Of a stretch of 64,000 nucleotides of DNA, positions 32,101-45,500 are shown piece after piece. Made by a program: the position numbers and the translations under genes. The stretch is from Symbiodinium kawagutii (taxonomy: Eukaryota; Sar; Dinophyceae; Suessiales; Symbiodiniaceae), in the NCBI GenBank assembly GCA_009767595.1, contig VSDK01016681.1:748230-812229 (forward strand), read 5' to 3'. The notes beneath the pieces were generated by a model. That model had not been told where the DNA came from, searched no databases, and worked only from the letters and a program-made list of their open reading frames with translations. Numbering within the stretch: position 1 is the stretch's first letter; each line of letters opens with the position of its first letter.

Positions 32101-33905
32101 TTACTAACTATTAATCATTACCATCATGCACTATCATTTCTAACCATCAGTAACCACTACTAACCATCATGACTGCTAACTAGTACCAGCCATGATCAAA
32201 AATAACCATTGCTAACCATCATTACTGCTAAATAGCCATGATGGTTTTTGATTAGTAACTGATTCCCATCAGTAACCATCAGTAACCATGATCATTACTT
32301 CTAACTAGTATCATTAGCTAACCATCAGTAGCCATCCGTATTAATATGTATTATTAATCATTACCCACCATCATTACAAACCATCAATACCCAGTACTAA
32401 TAACCATTGCTAGTGGATACTAATTGCTTATTAACATTGGTTACTAACCATTACTAACATTGATGGTTAACAATGGTTATTACTAAATCATGTAACCATC
32501 AGTAACCATCAAAAATTACCAACCTGCTCATCATTCACCAGTGAACCTGCTGCCACCAGGCTACCGGCATCACCACCTGCACCAGTGGCATAACCGCCGG
32601 CAGGGCCGCCACCGATNNNNNNNNNNNNNNNNNNNNNNNNNNNNNNNNNNNNNNNNNNNNNNNNNNNNNNNNNNNNNNNNNNNNNNNNNNNNNNNNNCAG
32701 CGCTGCCACGGAGGCCTCGATGGACGCTGCTGGAAGCGCCGGTTCCGGCGCGGCCGCCGGAGGCGGAGGCGGCTCGCCTGGTGATGTCTGGGGCGAGGGT
32801 GGCGATGGTTGGTTGGTAGGTGGTTGCGGTGAAAAAATGCCGGGTATAACTGGTTTATTACTGGATAATTTATGGTTAATTTATGGTTAATTTATGGTTA
32901 AATGATGGTTAAATGATGGTTAAATGATGGTTAATGGCTGCTGAATGGCTGGTGAATGAATGGTTACTGGTTTAAAATCGGTGAATTGATGGTGCATGGT
33001 GCTTCACTGATGCTTGGCGCTGCCCATGTCACCTTGACCCAGCCTGGGGAGCTAAGCTCGGCGGCTTCACTGGCACCTGGTTCCCAGCTGAGGCTTCGCC
33101 ATTGATGCAGCACCAGAGTGGTCAGGCAGAATCCCGCCATGACCGACAAGCCCAAGATGCCCAGGAACCCCCGACATCTCCAAAAAGGCGCCTGCGATAG
33201 AAAGGAGGGATACGCCTGTGGGGCACCCTGTGGCGAACCTGCTGGAAAATCAGCAATTTATGGATGGTGACACCCAGGGTTTCCCGTTTGAACTATGGTG
33301 ATTTGCTATTTTCTGATCTATAGAAGGGTACTGTGATCCAGAAATGACCCGGAAAATGCTGGGTTCACTGCCCAAATATGACAATGTCGGCCATCAGCAA
33401 AAGTCTGTGAATTGATTGGGGGGCCTGGTCGGTTTCATAAATCCAACTATGAACTCTTTCATGCCCATCCTCTGAGGATGGCAAATAAACATTCAGCCAA
33501 GATCTCCACCATTCCAAGATCTTAACCATTCTGGAAGAAGTGAGAACCCTCTTCAAGACTTACTTCTTCCAGCAGTTTTGGTCATAACAAGGCAAGGCGT
33601 AACCACGTGCAGCCCGGAGCCAATGCGATCCCTGGATCAACGTGGATCAGCGATATCTGAAGCCATTGCCCCACGATTTTGTCGTCCGAAAATGGGAGAT
33701 CCAGGTGTTAAGCCACACATTTCATGGTCACAAGCGGTCAAATTCTTGGTGGCTCAGGCCTCACCCCACCAGCCTCTTCAGAGAGAACCGTTCCGTCATC
33801 CAGCGGCGCTTCCTCGTCCACCGTAGCGAGAGCACCTGGCCCCCGCTTCTTCTTCTTGAAATGTTTCTTCTTGGCGAGACTTCCTGGTCCCTTGCCACCA
33901 CGCAT
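26161..33905 (-). CDS. Type II membrane sulfotransferase-like protein, 9 exons
   Basis: The N-terminus (MRGGKGPGSL, then AKKKHFKKKKRG) is strongly basic and cytosolic. It is followed by one hydrophobic anchor (FLGILGLSVMAGFCLTTLVL) and a Pro/Ala/Gly-rich stem (GEPPPPPAAAPEP...), the usual topology of Golgi carbohydrate-modifying enzymes. The catalytic part begins RVLWIHLHSYGGTTMCDLA, resembling the 5'-phosphosulfate-binding loop. It continues with RLFGIMLRDPVAAMKST, resembling the 3'-phosphate-binding motif, then HFDNFATRSL, PVGEVTRQHLEKAK, MDVVLIMEELSDHLAQL and a C-terminal FLKKMNSLDYELFEFAQTV. This succession matches PAPS-dependent carbohydrate sulfotransferases. Family membership is inferred from motif order and substrate is unknown. 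Length is about 460 residues. The stem exon is interrupted by an assembly gap. Confidence 0.82.
27268..27318. repeat. (GGTGAT)n microsatellite
   Basis: atggtgatggtgatgatggt-type repeats in the intron directly upstream of exon 27223-27078. Confidence 0.9.
30086..30182. repeat. MITE-like element A, full copy
   Basis: Begins ggttcatcaaaatagggaac and ends ggggtacccctattttgaga followed by aacacc. Intronic in the sulfotransferase gene. Confidence 0.75.
31029..31129. repeat. MITE-like element A, best-preserved copy
   Basis: Begins ggtgtttctcaaaatcgggt and ends gagggtacccccattttcag followed by aaaacacc: clear terminal inverted repeats around a GGTACCCC core. Confidence 0.85.
31130..32520. other. 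Degenerate ACCATTACTAA-rich intron
   Basis: Strand-asymmetric low-complexity sequence: many accattacta, taaccatcagtaacc and similar words, almost no G-rich runs. Nothing coding is visible. It forms the intron between the stem exon and the P-loop exon of the sulfotransferase gene. Confidence 0.8.
32617..32697. other. Assembly gap (81 N) inside the stem exon
   Basis: The Ns are flanked on both sides by GC-rich Pro/Ala/Gly codons in the same minus-strand frame, so the missing bases are probably coding and repetitive. The true gap length is unknown. Confidence 0.95.
32850..32935. repeat. TTATGGTTAA / ATGATGGTTAA tandem repeat
   Basis: About four units of taatttatggt followed by four of taaatgatggt, immediately before the GC-rich exon. 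Confidence 0.85.
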
Positions 33906-35128
33906 GCCCGGTTGAACGCTTCAACGGGTGACATGGCAGAGCTGCGATACTGAAGCAACCTCGTGACCGATGCTTTACAGTGTATGTCATGCCATGTCAT
34001 GCCCACATGCAATGCACACCATGGGTTTTGCAACTTTGCGACTCCTTGCGTCGTGAGATGACTGGATGCTGGACTTCAGTTTCGCTCGCAGCGTCGGATT
34101 GTGAACTGGGATAAGGTGTCAGCTGGAGCCGAGCAAAAATCGCATCGGAGTTTGGCTGTTGCTTTGCTATATGAAACCTGCAGCAATATGACCAGCACAT
34201 GTGTGAAGGATAACAAGTATGACCAGCACCTTTATGCCATGTTTGTTTCATAAATCTGATGACCTGGGACGACCAAGCTCAGCAAGTGCCTGCTGCCGAT
34301 TTTTTCACGCCATGCTCCAGGGGTGCCATGCTCAGCTACACAACAACGTCACCTCGGAGAAATGGGGAGACCAAGGACCACAAGTTCCAGGTGGGAGCCA
34401 GCAGCTGTACGATGGGTCGTGAGGCATTTAACTATCGTGGTATCGACCATAAACCAACCTGCTCACAGGTTGGCTATAGTTATACACCAACTTAGCTAGG
34501 GTGGCCCACCTGAATGATGTTTTCAGCAGCAGATTTACCTTGGGGCCACTTCAAACCTCCATTTCTGAGCCCCGGCTTCAAAGAGAATTTCATAGCGACA
34601 ATAGTGCATAAGTCGGAGGTGGTATCCCCTGTTTGTACCTCTTTTGACTTATATCACTACCTACTAGTGTGCATATGAACCAGCTGCAGCTTGCGAATCA
34701 CAAGTGCTGATGATGAACCAGCTGATGACCATCATTGACTATCGCTATTGTTTGCAATGCCTCGATATTCTTGGTCACCGCTGGTTGTCAGCCAGCTCAG
34801 TAACCATTGTTCAATATCAATTTACGGCATTCTGGTTGGCTAACCATGATTCACTATCAACCCTTGTCCAGTTGGTTGTCATTTTTGTTGGGTATGAACC
34901 AACCAACAAAGCACTTTTCATTGGTTGCTGTTGGCACCCATCTGTTGGTTCCTTCAGCATGGGACCAGCAACAGAATCTGCAGGGTGGAACAGCTGCCAG
35001 AATGGACGGCCATGGACTGCGATGGCGGTGGCAGAAGGTCTTCCCACATGGGCATGTGTTTGGATGGGATGTGTTTATCTGTATTCTTTACATGTAAATC
35101 ATATTGTCTATTGTATATATATTTATAC

Positions 35129-35164
<36 letters not shown>

Positions 35165-36253
35165 GTATATCGGAATACCCAGGGATGGATAAACACACGG
35201 GTGTGCATACATACAAACATTACATTATATTACATTACCTTACCTTACATTACATTACATTACATTACATTACATTACATTACATTACATTACATTACAT
35301 TACATTACATTACATTACATTACATTACATATATATATATTACATTACATTACATATATATATATATATAGATAGATAGATCGATCGATATGTTTTTGCA
35401 TAGACTGCTCATTCCGACTCACGCGTTCATATGGTGTTGTCGTTGGTTGATGGTGGATAGTAGCAACTGAACCCCGCTCTATAATGTGCAGTCAATGCGG
35501 ATTGCCAGTTGATAATGTCAAAACAACTTCTAAGTGCGGGTCACTACTGCTAGTTAGAAATGGCTAGGAAAGGGAAGTTACTAGTCAATCGCTATTGATG
35601 GTGAGAACAACGAGGCCGAAACAGCCGATGCAGAATGATACCTCCAAGATCTTGGCTGATGCATCTCACGCCCATAAGAAGCTGACGTGCAGCAAATATG
35701 AGTCGAATCATTTGAGTGGTTTCCCATGTATGAATGTTTCATGTGGGAAGCCGGTTCAAACTACCATACTCCCGCTTGACATATTGCCAATGATGTTGCT
35801 GTTCACAAACAAATGATGGGGCTTCTTAGTTGGGGGTTCTGAGTTGGGGGTTCTGAGTTGGGGTTTCCATTTCGGAAAATCCAGAAAAGAAGAAAATGGA
35901 TGAGTCGAATACTCGATAAGTTGATTATAGTGATCGTAGTCAATTGTTCATCAGGTAGTTCGAACTACGATAAGAATGAACTTAGGTTTCTTGCCACCGT
36001 GAAGGTGTCATTCCCAACTCATGGATGGTCCCCACAAGCGTGGCGGTATCACGATGACAGCTCATTGATTTTGAACACTCTTGGCTCTCACGTTGCGGCT
36101 TTGAAAGTCTTCAGCCCTTCAAAATTATGACTGCAACATTCGCCACAGAATCTGGCTGAGGTTCTTCAATGTCCAAAAGATGCATACCTTGAGGGTACTC
36201 TTGTCTGCAAATCTGAATCACAGTGGAAAGACTTCGAAAATGTCAACCGGATT
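33906..36253. other. Spacer between GH20 stop and sulfotransferase start
   Basis: Both neighbours are on the minus strand. The sequence is mixed: moderately GC-rich at 34.0-34.5 kb with short ORFs on both strands that have no recognisable motif, then AT-rich with the microsatellite at 35218-35375. The GH20 terminator and the sulfotransferase promoter and trans-splice site should lie here, but no signal is identifiable by eye. Confidence 0.5.
35128..35375. repeat. (TA)n and (TTACA)n microsatellite
   Basis: TA dinucleotides at about 35130-35160, then about 25 ttaca pentamers interrupted by tatata near 35330-35370. Confidence 0.95.
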
Positions 36254-39200
36254 CTATGACTCATAGAGCCCAGAGGTGTACGCACTGCAATACTCAGGAT
36301 GCACACGGCAAAATTCCGGCTGCAAATGCGACACTCCCAGGTGAAGTAACTCGAAATTGGCCACGACCTGCAAACGGAAGCAGCGTTGAATCAATTTCAC
36401 CGGAAGCTCGCATCTGAAGCCGAGAACAACCGTGGTTTCCGTTGCCCTCTACTCATCAGGCATTTATTTTGAGCTTCCCATGTTGGTTCTTCAGGGTAGA
36501 AGCAAAGGTACAGTCCCACCCCACCCTGCACCATGTACGTGCCTCGTTCAACCGTGCAAGGGCGTCTTTCAAGTGGCTCTCCCAGTAGTCCTCGGGTGGC
36601 TGACCGTTCGTCATCTGTTCCACGTCCAGAGCTTGTGGATTGCTCCACATTCTCTCAGCAAATGCAGCTGCACGAGGGAAGATCAAGGACATTCCATTAC
36701 CTCACTTGAGGCAAGTTGGCAATGCGAATCTATCCTACAAGAATCCATGGTAGAGGTCATTGGGTCATTGAAATACCGGTGTGTCCTCAAAAATGTTGCA
36801 AGGCTTCATCGAAAGTAGTTGGGGACATACTGGCCACTTGTGAAACCGTGTATCATCAACATCTCAAGACTTTCAACAAGAGGTGGAGGATCAACGTGGA
36901 AAAAATACACGAGCTGTTATCCAACCGAAGCTCTAAATGCGGTATCGTCACCAACATGAGATTCATTGTGGTCACGTACAGATCAATGGATGGAATGCGC
37001 ATTGCTCCCAGACTTACGGCGACCGGTAGACCAAAGCTCAAGGATAAAAATGAATAGCTAAGCGGATGCACAACTAAGTGGGCAGCTGAGTGAAAAATAA
37101 ATTGATATGCAGCATCAGTGTGCACTTCTAAGTGGACAACTAAATGAATAGCTAAGCGGACATGCACACTAAGTGGACTGTTCGATGGATCGTATCCAGT
37201 GGACAGACTTATGGCAGCTGGTCCCTGAAGGAGATACAGCTCAATTCCAAACATGGCATTTGCATGGACAGCAAGGTAGGCAGTGAGCCTTATCTCACGA
37301 TGAATTCATGTAAACTCACGTTTGACCATGGTATGCTAGTGGTTAGTGGTGGTTAATTGATTGATGGCCAATTGATGACTTATAGTGGGTATACATTGAA
37401 AACTACCTTGTTGTTGCTCTTGTTGTTCCTGTTGCTGTTTCTCTTGTTGCTAGCTAGGGTGTATAAATCGGCTCATAAACCAACATTCGTCACTGACTTC
37501 TTTGGGGGTTGCTGGAAGCCTTTCTTACTACTGGCTCTCTAGATGCCACGGTTGATGCCACGGGAATTGAGCCAAAGCAAACCGACCGTGCTGCCCGAGT
37601 GGCCCATCCCTCCAATCTCCGACCTTCAGCGCTGCAAAAGTTGATCCACAAAAAAGTGCCAGTGGTGTCGCTGGGCTGAAAACAGAAACTTGTTGGTCTA
37701 TACCAAACACCCGGACCAACCATCTTTGGTTGAAACGAGAAAGATTGTAAATATCAATAGTATTAATAGCTCATGGGTATGGCTATCAATTGTGTAACTA
37801 TGTTCTGTCTGACTATCAAACGTGTTATAACTCCCAATTCCAAAGGTTATTTCATGGTTGAACTTATGATTGAAACACCTGTGCACCTATTGATGGAGCT
37901 TGAAACCATGTTTAGGTTGTAGTGAAACTGCTGCTACTCTGCTGGTTCATTGAGACCATGATGAATTGGTGCAGAGTTGTTTCAGATTGTGCCGCCGCGT
38001 CTGCTTTCCCCGCATACTCCTCGGTCCCCAGTAGATGAGGAAACCCCCATCTGTTGACTGCGGTCTTCCTTGAGATAGTCCTACCGAAACGTCACTTAAG
38101 CAACTTGTAGTGGTTATTCATTGAAATGAGAACATGATCCTCAAAGAAGGAATTCAAAATCTCAGTGGGATGTACAACACAGGCGAATTACCCATCGCGA
38201 CGAAACATTGAATCTGTTATCAGCTACAGGTTGCTGAGATCCCTCCACCAGCCTCTCTATCATGAGTAATGGATATTTGCGCCGGCTGGGCATCCAAAGA
38301 AGTGTTTTTACAACCAACCCAAATCACCCCAAAGCCCATCCGGTACAAGCAATGAGGCATCAAGAATCCTAGCAATCATGGTTGGAGCGGACACTCTTCA
38401 TGTCTCATTCTCCCGACAGTACATCAACCGACCCTGTCCAGAACCAACGATAGCAGTAGGCTTATTCCACTTACTACTTGGATGATTATCCGCTTTACTA
38501 GCTGGTGAACATAACCATGGTGGATGTAATTACCCCTTCTGCGGGTATTACCAAAATAAAACCATGCTTCCTAACCACTTACTATCTGGGATGATCATCC
38601 AAGTACTTGTCCCTACATTCCAATTGGGCTGCCGCATCAAATCTGCTGGCAAGTGACCAGAGCGCCATCTCAGCTCCCCGGAAAGCTCTCTGACAGCGAG
38701 GAGTCTTCAAGGCAGCACCATATCCCTGCGTGGAATTCAGCGCGTACAACGCTGCCCATGAAGCGCGGGGACACCAATAGTCAGGACCCATGGAAATCCA
38801 ATTGGCTCCAGATCCGCAGTCCATGTAGAGCCACCCGTAGTCCGAGCCGCTCTGCGGATAGGTCGCGGCACTTTGAATCAGATCGTACTTCTCGCAATCC
38901 TCCTGAAGCCAGGAACTGGGATAACCCCAAGGAGCCGCGATATAGCCAGTATGATTGGCAGACGTGTTGTGGACATAACTAGGTTCTGCAACCCCAAAGC
39001 CCTGTTGGAATTGTGAGCCAAAGAAAACTGCACGAGGAGCAATCTGGAATACCGGGACAGCTGATGATAACAAAAATCATATAGCAATGACTTGATGATA
39101 ATGACTGGTCACTGTCAAATAATGACTTGATGATAATGACTGGTCACTGTCAAATAATGACTTGATGATAATGACTGGTCACTGTCAAATAATGACTTGA

Positions 39201-42200
39201 TGATAATGACTGGTCACTGTCAAATAATGACTTGATGAAAATGATGTATTGAATCCATGGACTTGTGAGCCAAGACCATGTGTGGATAATGTGTACAGGT
39301 GGCAAACTCAAAACAATGACCATCCTCGTTCTACTGTACCCATCACCAGTCTTTGGAAGACATGGAGAACATATAGTGTCCCGAAGGTGTTTGTTTCCGG
39401 AAGCAAGGAACGGAATATCGTAGTGCCTACATGGGCACACCGAACTGGTGGACAAAAAACACAACTCTGTCGGATGATGTATGACCCATGAGAATCCTCA
39501 ACACACCCATCTAGTCAACATGCAGTACCACTTGGTTTGCAAACTTTTCTTTGTTGCATCTGAGTCTCTTCCGAAATCGCTTCGGAGGTGGAATCTGGAG
39601 ACGGAAACGTCCACAATTGGAGGGCAGATTTGCGTTTCAAGTTGGTCGCAGGCAGCTTCACCGCCATATCCGTCACGGCTCCCGACCACACCGCCCGTGG
39701 AATCTTTGCAGGGGACGGAATGACACCATCCTGGAAACATGAGAGCTAAGGTGGATTCTCACACCGGTGGTTTGCGGGGTTAGCTGGACTCATTCACAGG
39801 TTTTTTGGGCCTGCAATGGTCTCTCACTGAAACCCCCTATGGTTGGGAAGTACAATAATTAAACGTTTTCGTTCAGAACTGGTTCGATAATCTGAAATCA
39901 AGAACGCAACAAACATAAGCATCTGGGTAGCTTCCAGAAGCTGTTGTGCATGGTTTTCCTTCTTCCCGATTTCTTAACAAGAATACAAGTACAGAAATTT
40001 GAACTTTTAGACAAATGAATGTAGAAATATGCATGCAACTATAGATTTATCAATGCAAGTACACATGGCGTTCCCAATTCGTTGCTTCCAATAGCCCCAA
40101 TTAAAGCAATGATTCGAACAGCTCCAAAGGGACTGCAGCCAGGGATTCAACTGCAGTCAAGCATCGAAGTACTCCTGCACTTTGGCATTGAGATACTCCG
40201 GGAACCACCAAGTCACTTCGCTTCCTTGCTGCGGTAGGCAGACTTTGGAACCAATTTCCGTGATGAATTCTGCTGAAAGTCATGCTTGAAATCTGGTCAA
40301 GTCATGTTTGATGATGAATCATAGTAGTAAAGGATAGTCAAGAATGGTCAAATAGAATCAATATGATTGTTGATAATGGTTGATGATGGTCATAGTGGTC
40401 ATAGTGGTAGATCATAGTGGTCAGATGGTAATGGGAACACCAAGCTGTGGCGCTGCCAAGCTTCCTACAGGTTTCGTAGGCACAGGGGCGCAGCCCAGAG
40501 CCCACGTCACCTTGCACTGCTCCCAGCACTTCTTCCGCAGTGCCGGATCCAACAAAACGCAGAGAGACGCCGCTGTGGGTTCGTCGCCACCCACGTGAAC
40601 GAAGGGCGCGGTGCTGAAGTCTTCCTCAACCTGCCATGGTGCTACAGGCGGCGATGTCTCGACGTTTATTTGATTGCTCAAAACATGTCATCAATGGTGA
40701 GCTGGATTTTGTTGGGAACTCCACTGGTGAGCGAAGTGGCAATTAGAACCAGGTGAGTACGAGGCTGCTGAAAGGGGCGCTTCTCAATCTCTAAACCACT
40801 AGTGTGAACATGTCATCAACCAGTGGATGATCATGGCCTATCCCCGGGCCATGGGATCGGATGAAACGCATCCTGGGTGAATACATGTGAACACTATTTG
40901 AGACTTGGGTGTCCGGTGTGTGCTGCCAACTGGCACTCAGCTTTCAAAACAAATTCAAGAAACAAGTTCGGGATAGTTAAGAAGGGTTCGATAACACTGA
41001 CGCGTCTTTAGTTGAAGATCTTCCGCTACATTATCTGTTGCGTGACAGTGGGTACCCCCATTTTCACAAACCATCCCACATCATCCTTTGGTGAAAATGA
41101 CACCGAACCACCTATCACAGCCTGTCGGCGAACAATCAACACCGCATCACCACAACACCAAGCACAGCAGCATGGTGTGCACACCTGCTGCAGTGCTGTT
41201 TTCACAAATTTCAAGGTCTTCGGGTTGGAGATGTTCCACGTGCCCGGTGGAGGTTCGACTGCAAACTTTGGAACGGAGAACTCCACCGTGGCAGCAACCG
41301 TCAGGCCCAACGCTGCGGCCAGCGCCGGCGCATGCATGGGGCCATCGATCTCCGGTAAGATTGAGACACCACGGAGACGAGCGAACCTCACGGTAGGCAT
41401 GAAGGGTTCAAGTTGCGTCAAGTTGATATCAATTCTAGGCTACCTACTAATTGTAGCTGACAATGTCAGACAACCTCACATAGGCTAACAATTTGCCTCA
41501 AGTCTTCATTTGGGGGCACAAGTACGTTACAGTGACTGCCAAAAATCCCGTTGGAAGCGAACACAAAAGGGTAAAGGAAGGTGCTGTGGAAAGCCATGTG
41601 ACTCGACCAACTCGCGGATCTCACCACGCGAATATGTCAGAGCTTTACCACTGGCATCGCGGTAGCTGAGAGCTTCCGTAATCTCTGGGTAGCCATCAAT
41701 CTCAAGAGGCCAGGATGCGGTGTCTGTGAGGTGCAAGTGCAAAACGTTGATTTTGAACTCCGACAGAGCCGCTATCAAGACTTTGATCCTGAGTTGAAAC
41801 AGGGAAGCACCGCCAAGCCCACCGGATCTCAGAAAACAAGAATCGTTTACTGATGCATTCTGCCGAAAAGAGAAAGCAAACTGGTTGGCGATGAGTTGAC
41901 TTGTCCCAATCATATGCTCTTCATTTTGACATATATTTCAACCATCCTCAGGTATGGTTGAAAACAATAGCTTGGAAACCACCAGCCAAGGTGGTAAATT
42001 ACTCATCTTTGTTCACATCCTGAGCCACCACTTGCTGTGGAAAATCCCGCAACTTCCAACTGGGCCTGCGAATGCTGTCCTGCGCCTCTGGTTGCAGCAT
42101 GCCAAGAGAACATATCTACGGCTTGAAACCATTGAATCACCAATCAAAAACCATGACAATACCCCGCCTCCAATTCTTTTTGGGGGATCTACCTGAGGTA

Positions 42201-42456
42201 CTGGCCATTCACCATCTACCAAGCATGCATGTTTCAGCCAACTATAGCTATCATTCACCAGGCCTAAACCATTCAGCAAAGCTTCCAAGGAAGCGAATAC
42301 CACTGCCTTGACACATCCAGCAGCACACCGCGATGAACAAAGGCGGGTTGATCCTCGATGTAGTGCGGACAGCCAGGTATCGAGATGCCGCTCGCCTAGC
42401 GCAAGGGCCATTGAGGTGGGGTCGTGCGCACGCACACAACAACAGAAACAACAGCA

Positions 42457-42509
<53 letters not shown>

Positions 42510-45500
42510 AGAAACAACTGCCAATATCTGCTTGTGATGGAAGAAATTGCTGGTGCAGATTTACCTAGCTGCAGTATAGTATCATAGTCATACAGAGCTG
42601 GTGATTCGGGTCAATATCGGGCAAGATTGCATCATCGATCACCAGTATTGCAATTAAACATAGCTTCCAGAAAATGGCAATTTCCAACAAATAGATAATT
42701 TACCAATGGCTGGTATTGCCCAACCATCACCGGGTAACGATGGTCAAACCAATCCTGGCTCAAGAATGGTGGTTAATATTGACGGCTAATGCTGCTTGAT
42801 GCCGGTTAACATCGGGGAATGATGATCAACGCTGGTTAACACCATCTGCTATTGATAGCTTCTTTACCATAGCTCACAAGACTATTGATGGTGAATATCC
42901 AACCAACAAATCTGGTGGTTGGGTGCAGCAAATTGCGATGATACGTTCCTGTGTTGCTTTGCGTGTCATGGACATCCGTCTCAATGTAAAGCCTACATCA
43001 CAGAGTGGCAGCTGAAGCTGGATTCGTTGGTGTTTTTTCTTAAACAATATATTTAGCAACATGGCTATATCTAGAAAAAGTCAGCTAGTTCTCCTAGTCC
43101 TATCAATAATTGAAGGCTTGCGGTGTCTACTATAAATCATCTCAATCCTACATTTACATATGTATGATCTTAAAAATAGATATGCATATGCACACATAGA
43201 TATACATGCGTACATATATATATATATATATGCACACATAATCTAAATAGAGAGATATATATATATATACATATATATGTATGTGAATATATAAATTTAC
43301 GTGTGACAATTCACCTCTATTGGGTGGGACCACTCTGTACAACCTGTGTAGACACCCAAAATGTGTTGATGCAAAGCTCATGATTTTGCACCGAGGCGCG
43401 TTGACCGACAACAGCTGGTAGAGAGTTGCCATTGCATTGGCAAGGCCCCAAGAACTTTGGGCCTCCACAGCGATCGCGGACCTCATGGCGGAAACAAAGT
43501 AGTTAGATGGCAAAGAAAATATATACAGGTATAGATAGCTGGATGGGTAAATGCATCAATGGAGGATTAAACGGATATGATAGATAAGAATAGATAAGAT
43601 AGATAAGATAAATGGGTAAAATGGATACGAAGGAAGGAAGGAAGGAAGGAAGGAAGGAAGGAAGGAAGGAAGGAAGGAAGGAAGGACATGCATGTGTTTA
43701 AGCACATTTTTGAAGTACATGTCTGTAGTTATATCCAATGTGTACAAACCTTGGTAAACCAAGCATCTGACTGGAACTTCTACGGTAGGACGCACACCAT
43801 CACACAGTGGACACTGCTGTTTCGTCATAGATTTCCTGGAACCCATCACGGTTCTTGAAATGCCTATCAACAGCCGGGTCAACAGTCATCAATAGCTGGG
43901 TAATTGATGGTTTGCAAATGAAATGGTATTTGAAACAGCCATCAATTTTGGAAATTTGGATCAGCCCAGTCATTGGAACAGCCATCAATTGATGGTTTAT
44001 CAACTCAATAGTTGGGTTTAAGAACCACAAATGGCTGCTTACGAAGAATACACAGATGGCTACGCATCACCGGTGGCACCATAGCTGCGCCCCAAGGTTG
44101 CCCTCCATAGCCCAGGGTTGCCCCCGTTGCACGGGCCGCCTCGTCACCTTCAACATGTAGCCCTCGCGACGATCACGTGGATCACCTGCCTCCGGAGAGG
44201 CGTGGAAGCTGACCTCGGTCCAGGAGTTCGGAAGGATCCGGATTTGATGACTGGAAATTGATCCAAATCTGGATACATTTTTCCCAAGCGATATGCGGCC
44301 CACTGTCAGGCTACCTGTCAGCAACCCTAGAGGGTGAGTTGACTGTTTCGTGATTCTTATTTCATTTGTGGGGTAAAATGTTTCCACTGTTCTCTGTCTT
44401 CGCTACTAGAAGTAGAGCACGCAATCGTTGGGTAGTGTTATACACGTAGCATGGAAATCACATGTGTGTGTGTGTGTGCATTATGGGTATACTCTTGAAA
44501 CAAACGTCTCCACTTCATGTCAGATATACTGCTGATATGGATATGATATGACCATTTTCAGTGGGATAGTATTTGATAAGACCGATATTGTTTGATACCA
44601 CGTATCACGAATCGCTTGGCAAATGCTAGTTACGATGGCCAATTGTCATTGATGCCAACCAACTCAAAATGTTTGATATCAGTTCTAGTTGGACACACCC
44701 ACTGCCGTTCACCACCATGAACCTGTGGGACAAACATGATCCACCTTGGGATGGTCGAGGGGGTCCTACCTGCGATAGACAGACCCATAGAGTCACCACT
44801 TTGCGTCTTCAGGGGTTGACATCATCGACGACGACTGAACTCTCCAAATGACAAGAGCTGTTAAATACCCCACATGGCGAAAAGTGCATAATAATGACAA
44901 CAAAATGTCTAGAGATTATCTGGGTGTCCCAGGATTGATGGTTTCACACTAACAGATTCATATTGGGATGGCTGAGGCTTACCAAAAAAGGACAAAGCAC
45001 TGGATTTCTTGCCACCAAGCACCTGCAAGTCTTCGCCATCTCCAACTTCCCAACGTTTAACCCCGGAGATGCGCGAAAAAACTTGAGCATTGACAATGCT
45101 CCAGGTTTCCTGCCACACCCACAGTTTACGCGTAACTCACTTTGTTACTTGGATGGGTCGTGCATCCTTAACCAAGAAATGGGGGAATCCTTCTTGGCAT
45201 AACAACCCCAACAAATGCATCGGGGAACAGGTCAGAAGTGCTCGAAACGAGGCAATTTTGAAGCGATGCACATCTGTCCTCCCCAGCAGATTTTGCGACT
45301 TCCTTCAGCACTTTCAGCTTGCCTTCGGTGAGTCGTAGCTCCTCCTTCCCTGACGTCCAGATGGCAGGCTTGGGGATCAGCACCTGATGCTTCCCGTCCA
45401 TCACTTGGCCACCATGGGAGCGGAGCTGCAGCAATGCACCGGCATCCCATGCAGTGCATTGACCCAGCAGCAACGCTGCAAGCAGCGCCATGCCGCGATG

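Larger units (their letters stand above)
26161..33905 (-). other. Exon and splice map of the sulfotransferase-like gene
   Basis: Exons in transcript order: 33905-33765; 33191-33033 (alternative end 33077); 32787-32524 (alternative start 32777, contains the N gap); 30864-30694; 30352-30261; 28438-28295; 27223-27078; 26845-26706; 26286-26161, ending in TGA. Phases agree at every join. Donors are GT except GC after 28295 and GC after 27078. The ATG at 33905 follows an in-frame TGA. The two alternatives at exons 2/3 are both phase-consistent, giving either GWVK+TSPGEPP or WEPG+EPPPP. A further open stretch at about 29810-29935 (VVVNPLIEIALTNEES) was left out because the flanking exons join without it. 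Confidence 0.75.

Noticed and set aside
37560..37600. Minus-strand TTTGGCTCAA resembling the 3' end of the dinoflagellate spliced leader, a possible relic of a retroposed mRNA
   Set aside because: Only ten consecutive bases match, which is plausible by chance in 64 kb on two strands, and the rest of the leader is not present.
37490..37723. Coding-looking GC-rich patch inside GH20 intron 9
   Set aside because: Several frames on both strands are open, none joins in phase with exons 9 or 10, and the direct join TGT AAT GGA is satisfactory.
44909..45118. Extra GH20 exon (SRISGVKRWEVGDGEDL)
   Set aside because: Exons 1 and 2 join in phase without it and it has no similarity to the GH20 N-terminal domain, although a small missing exon there cannot be excluded.
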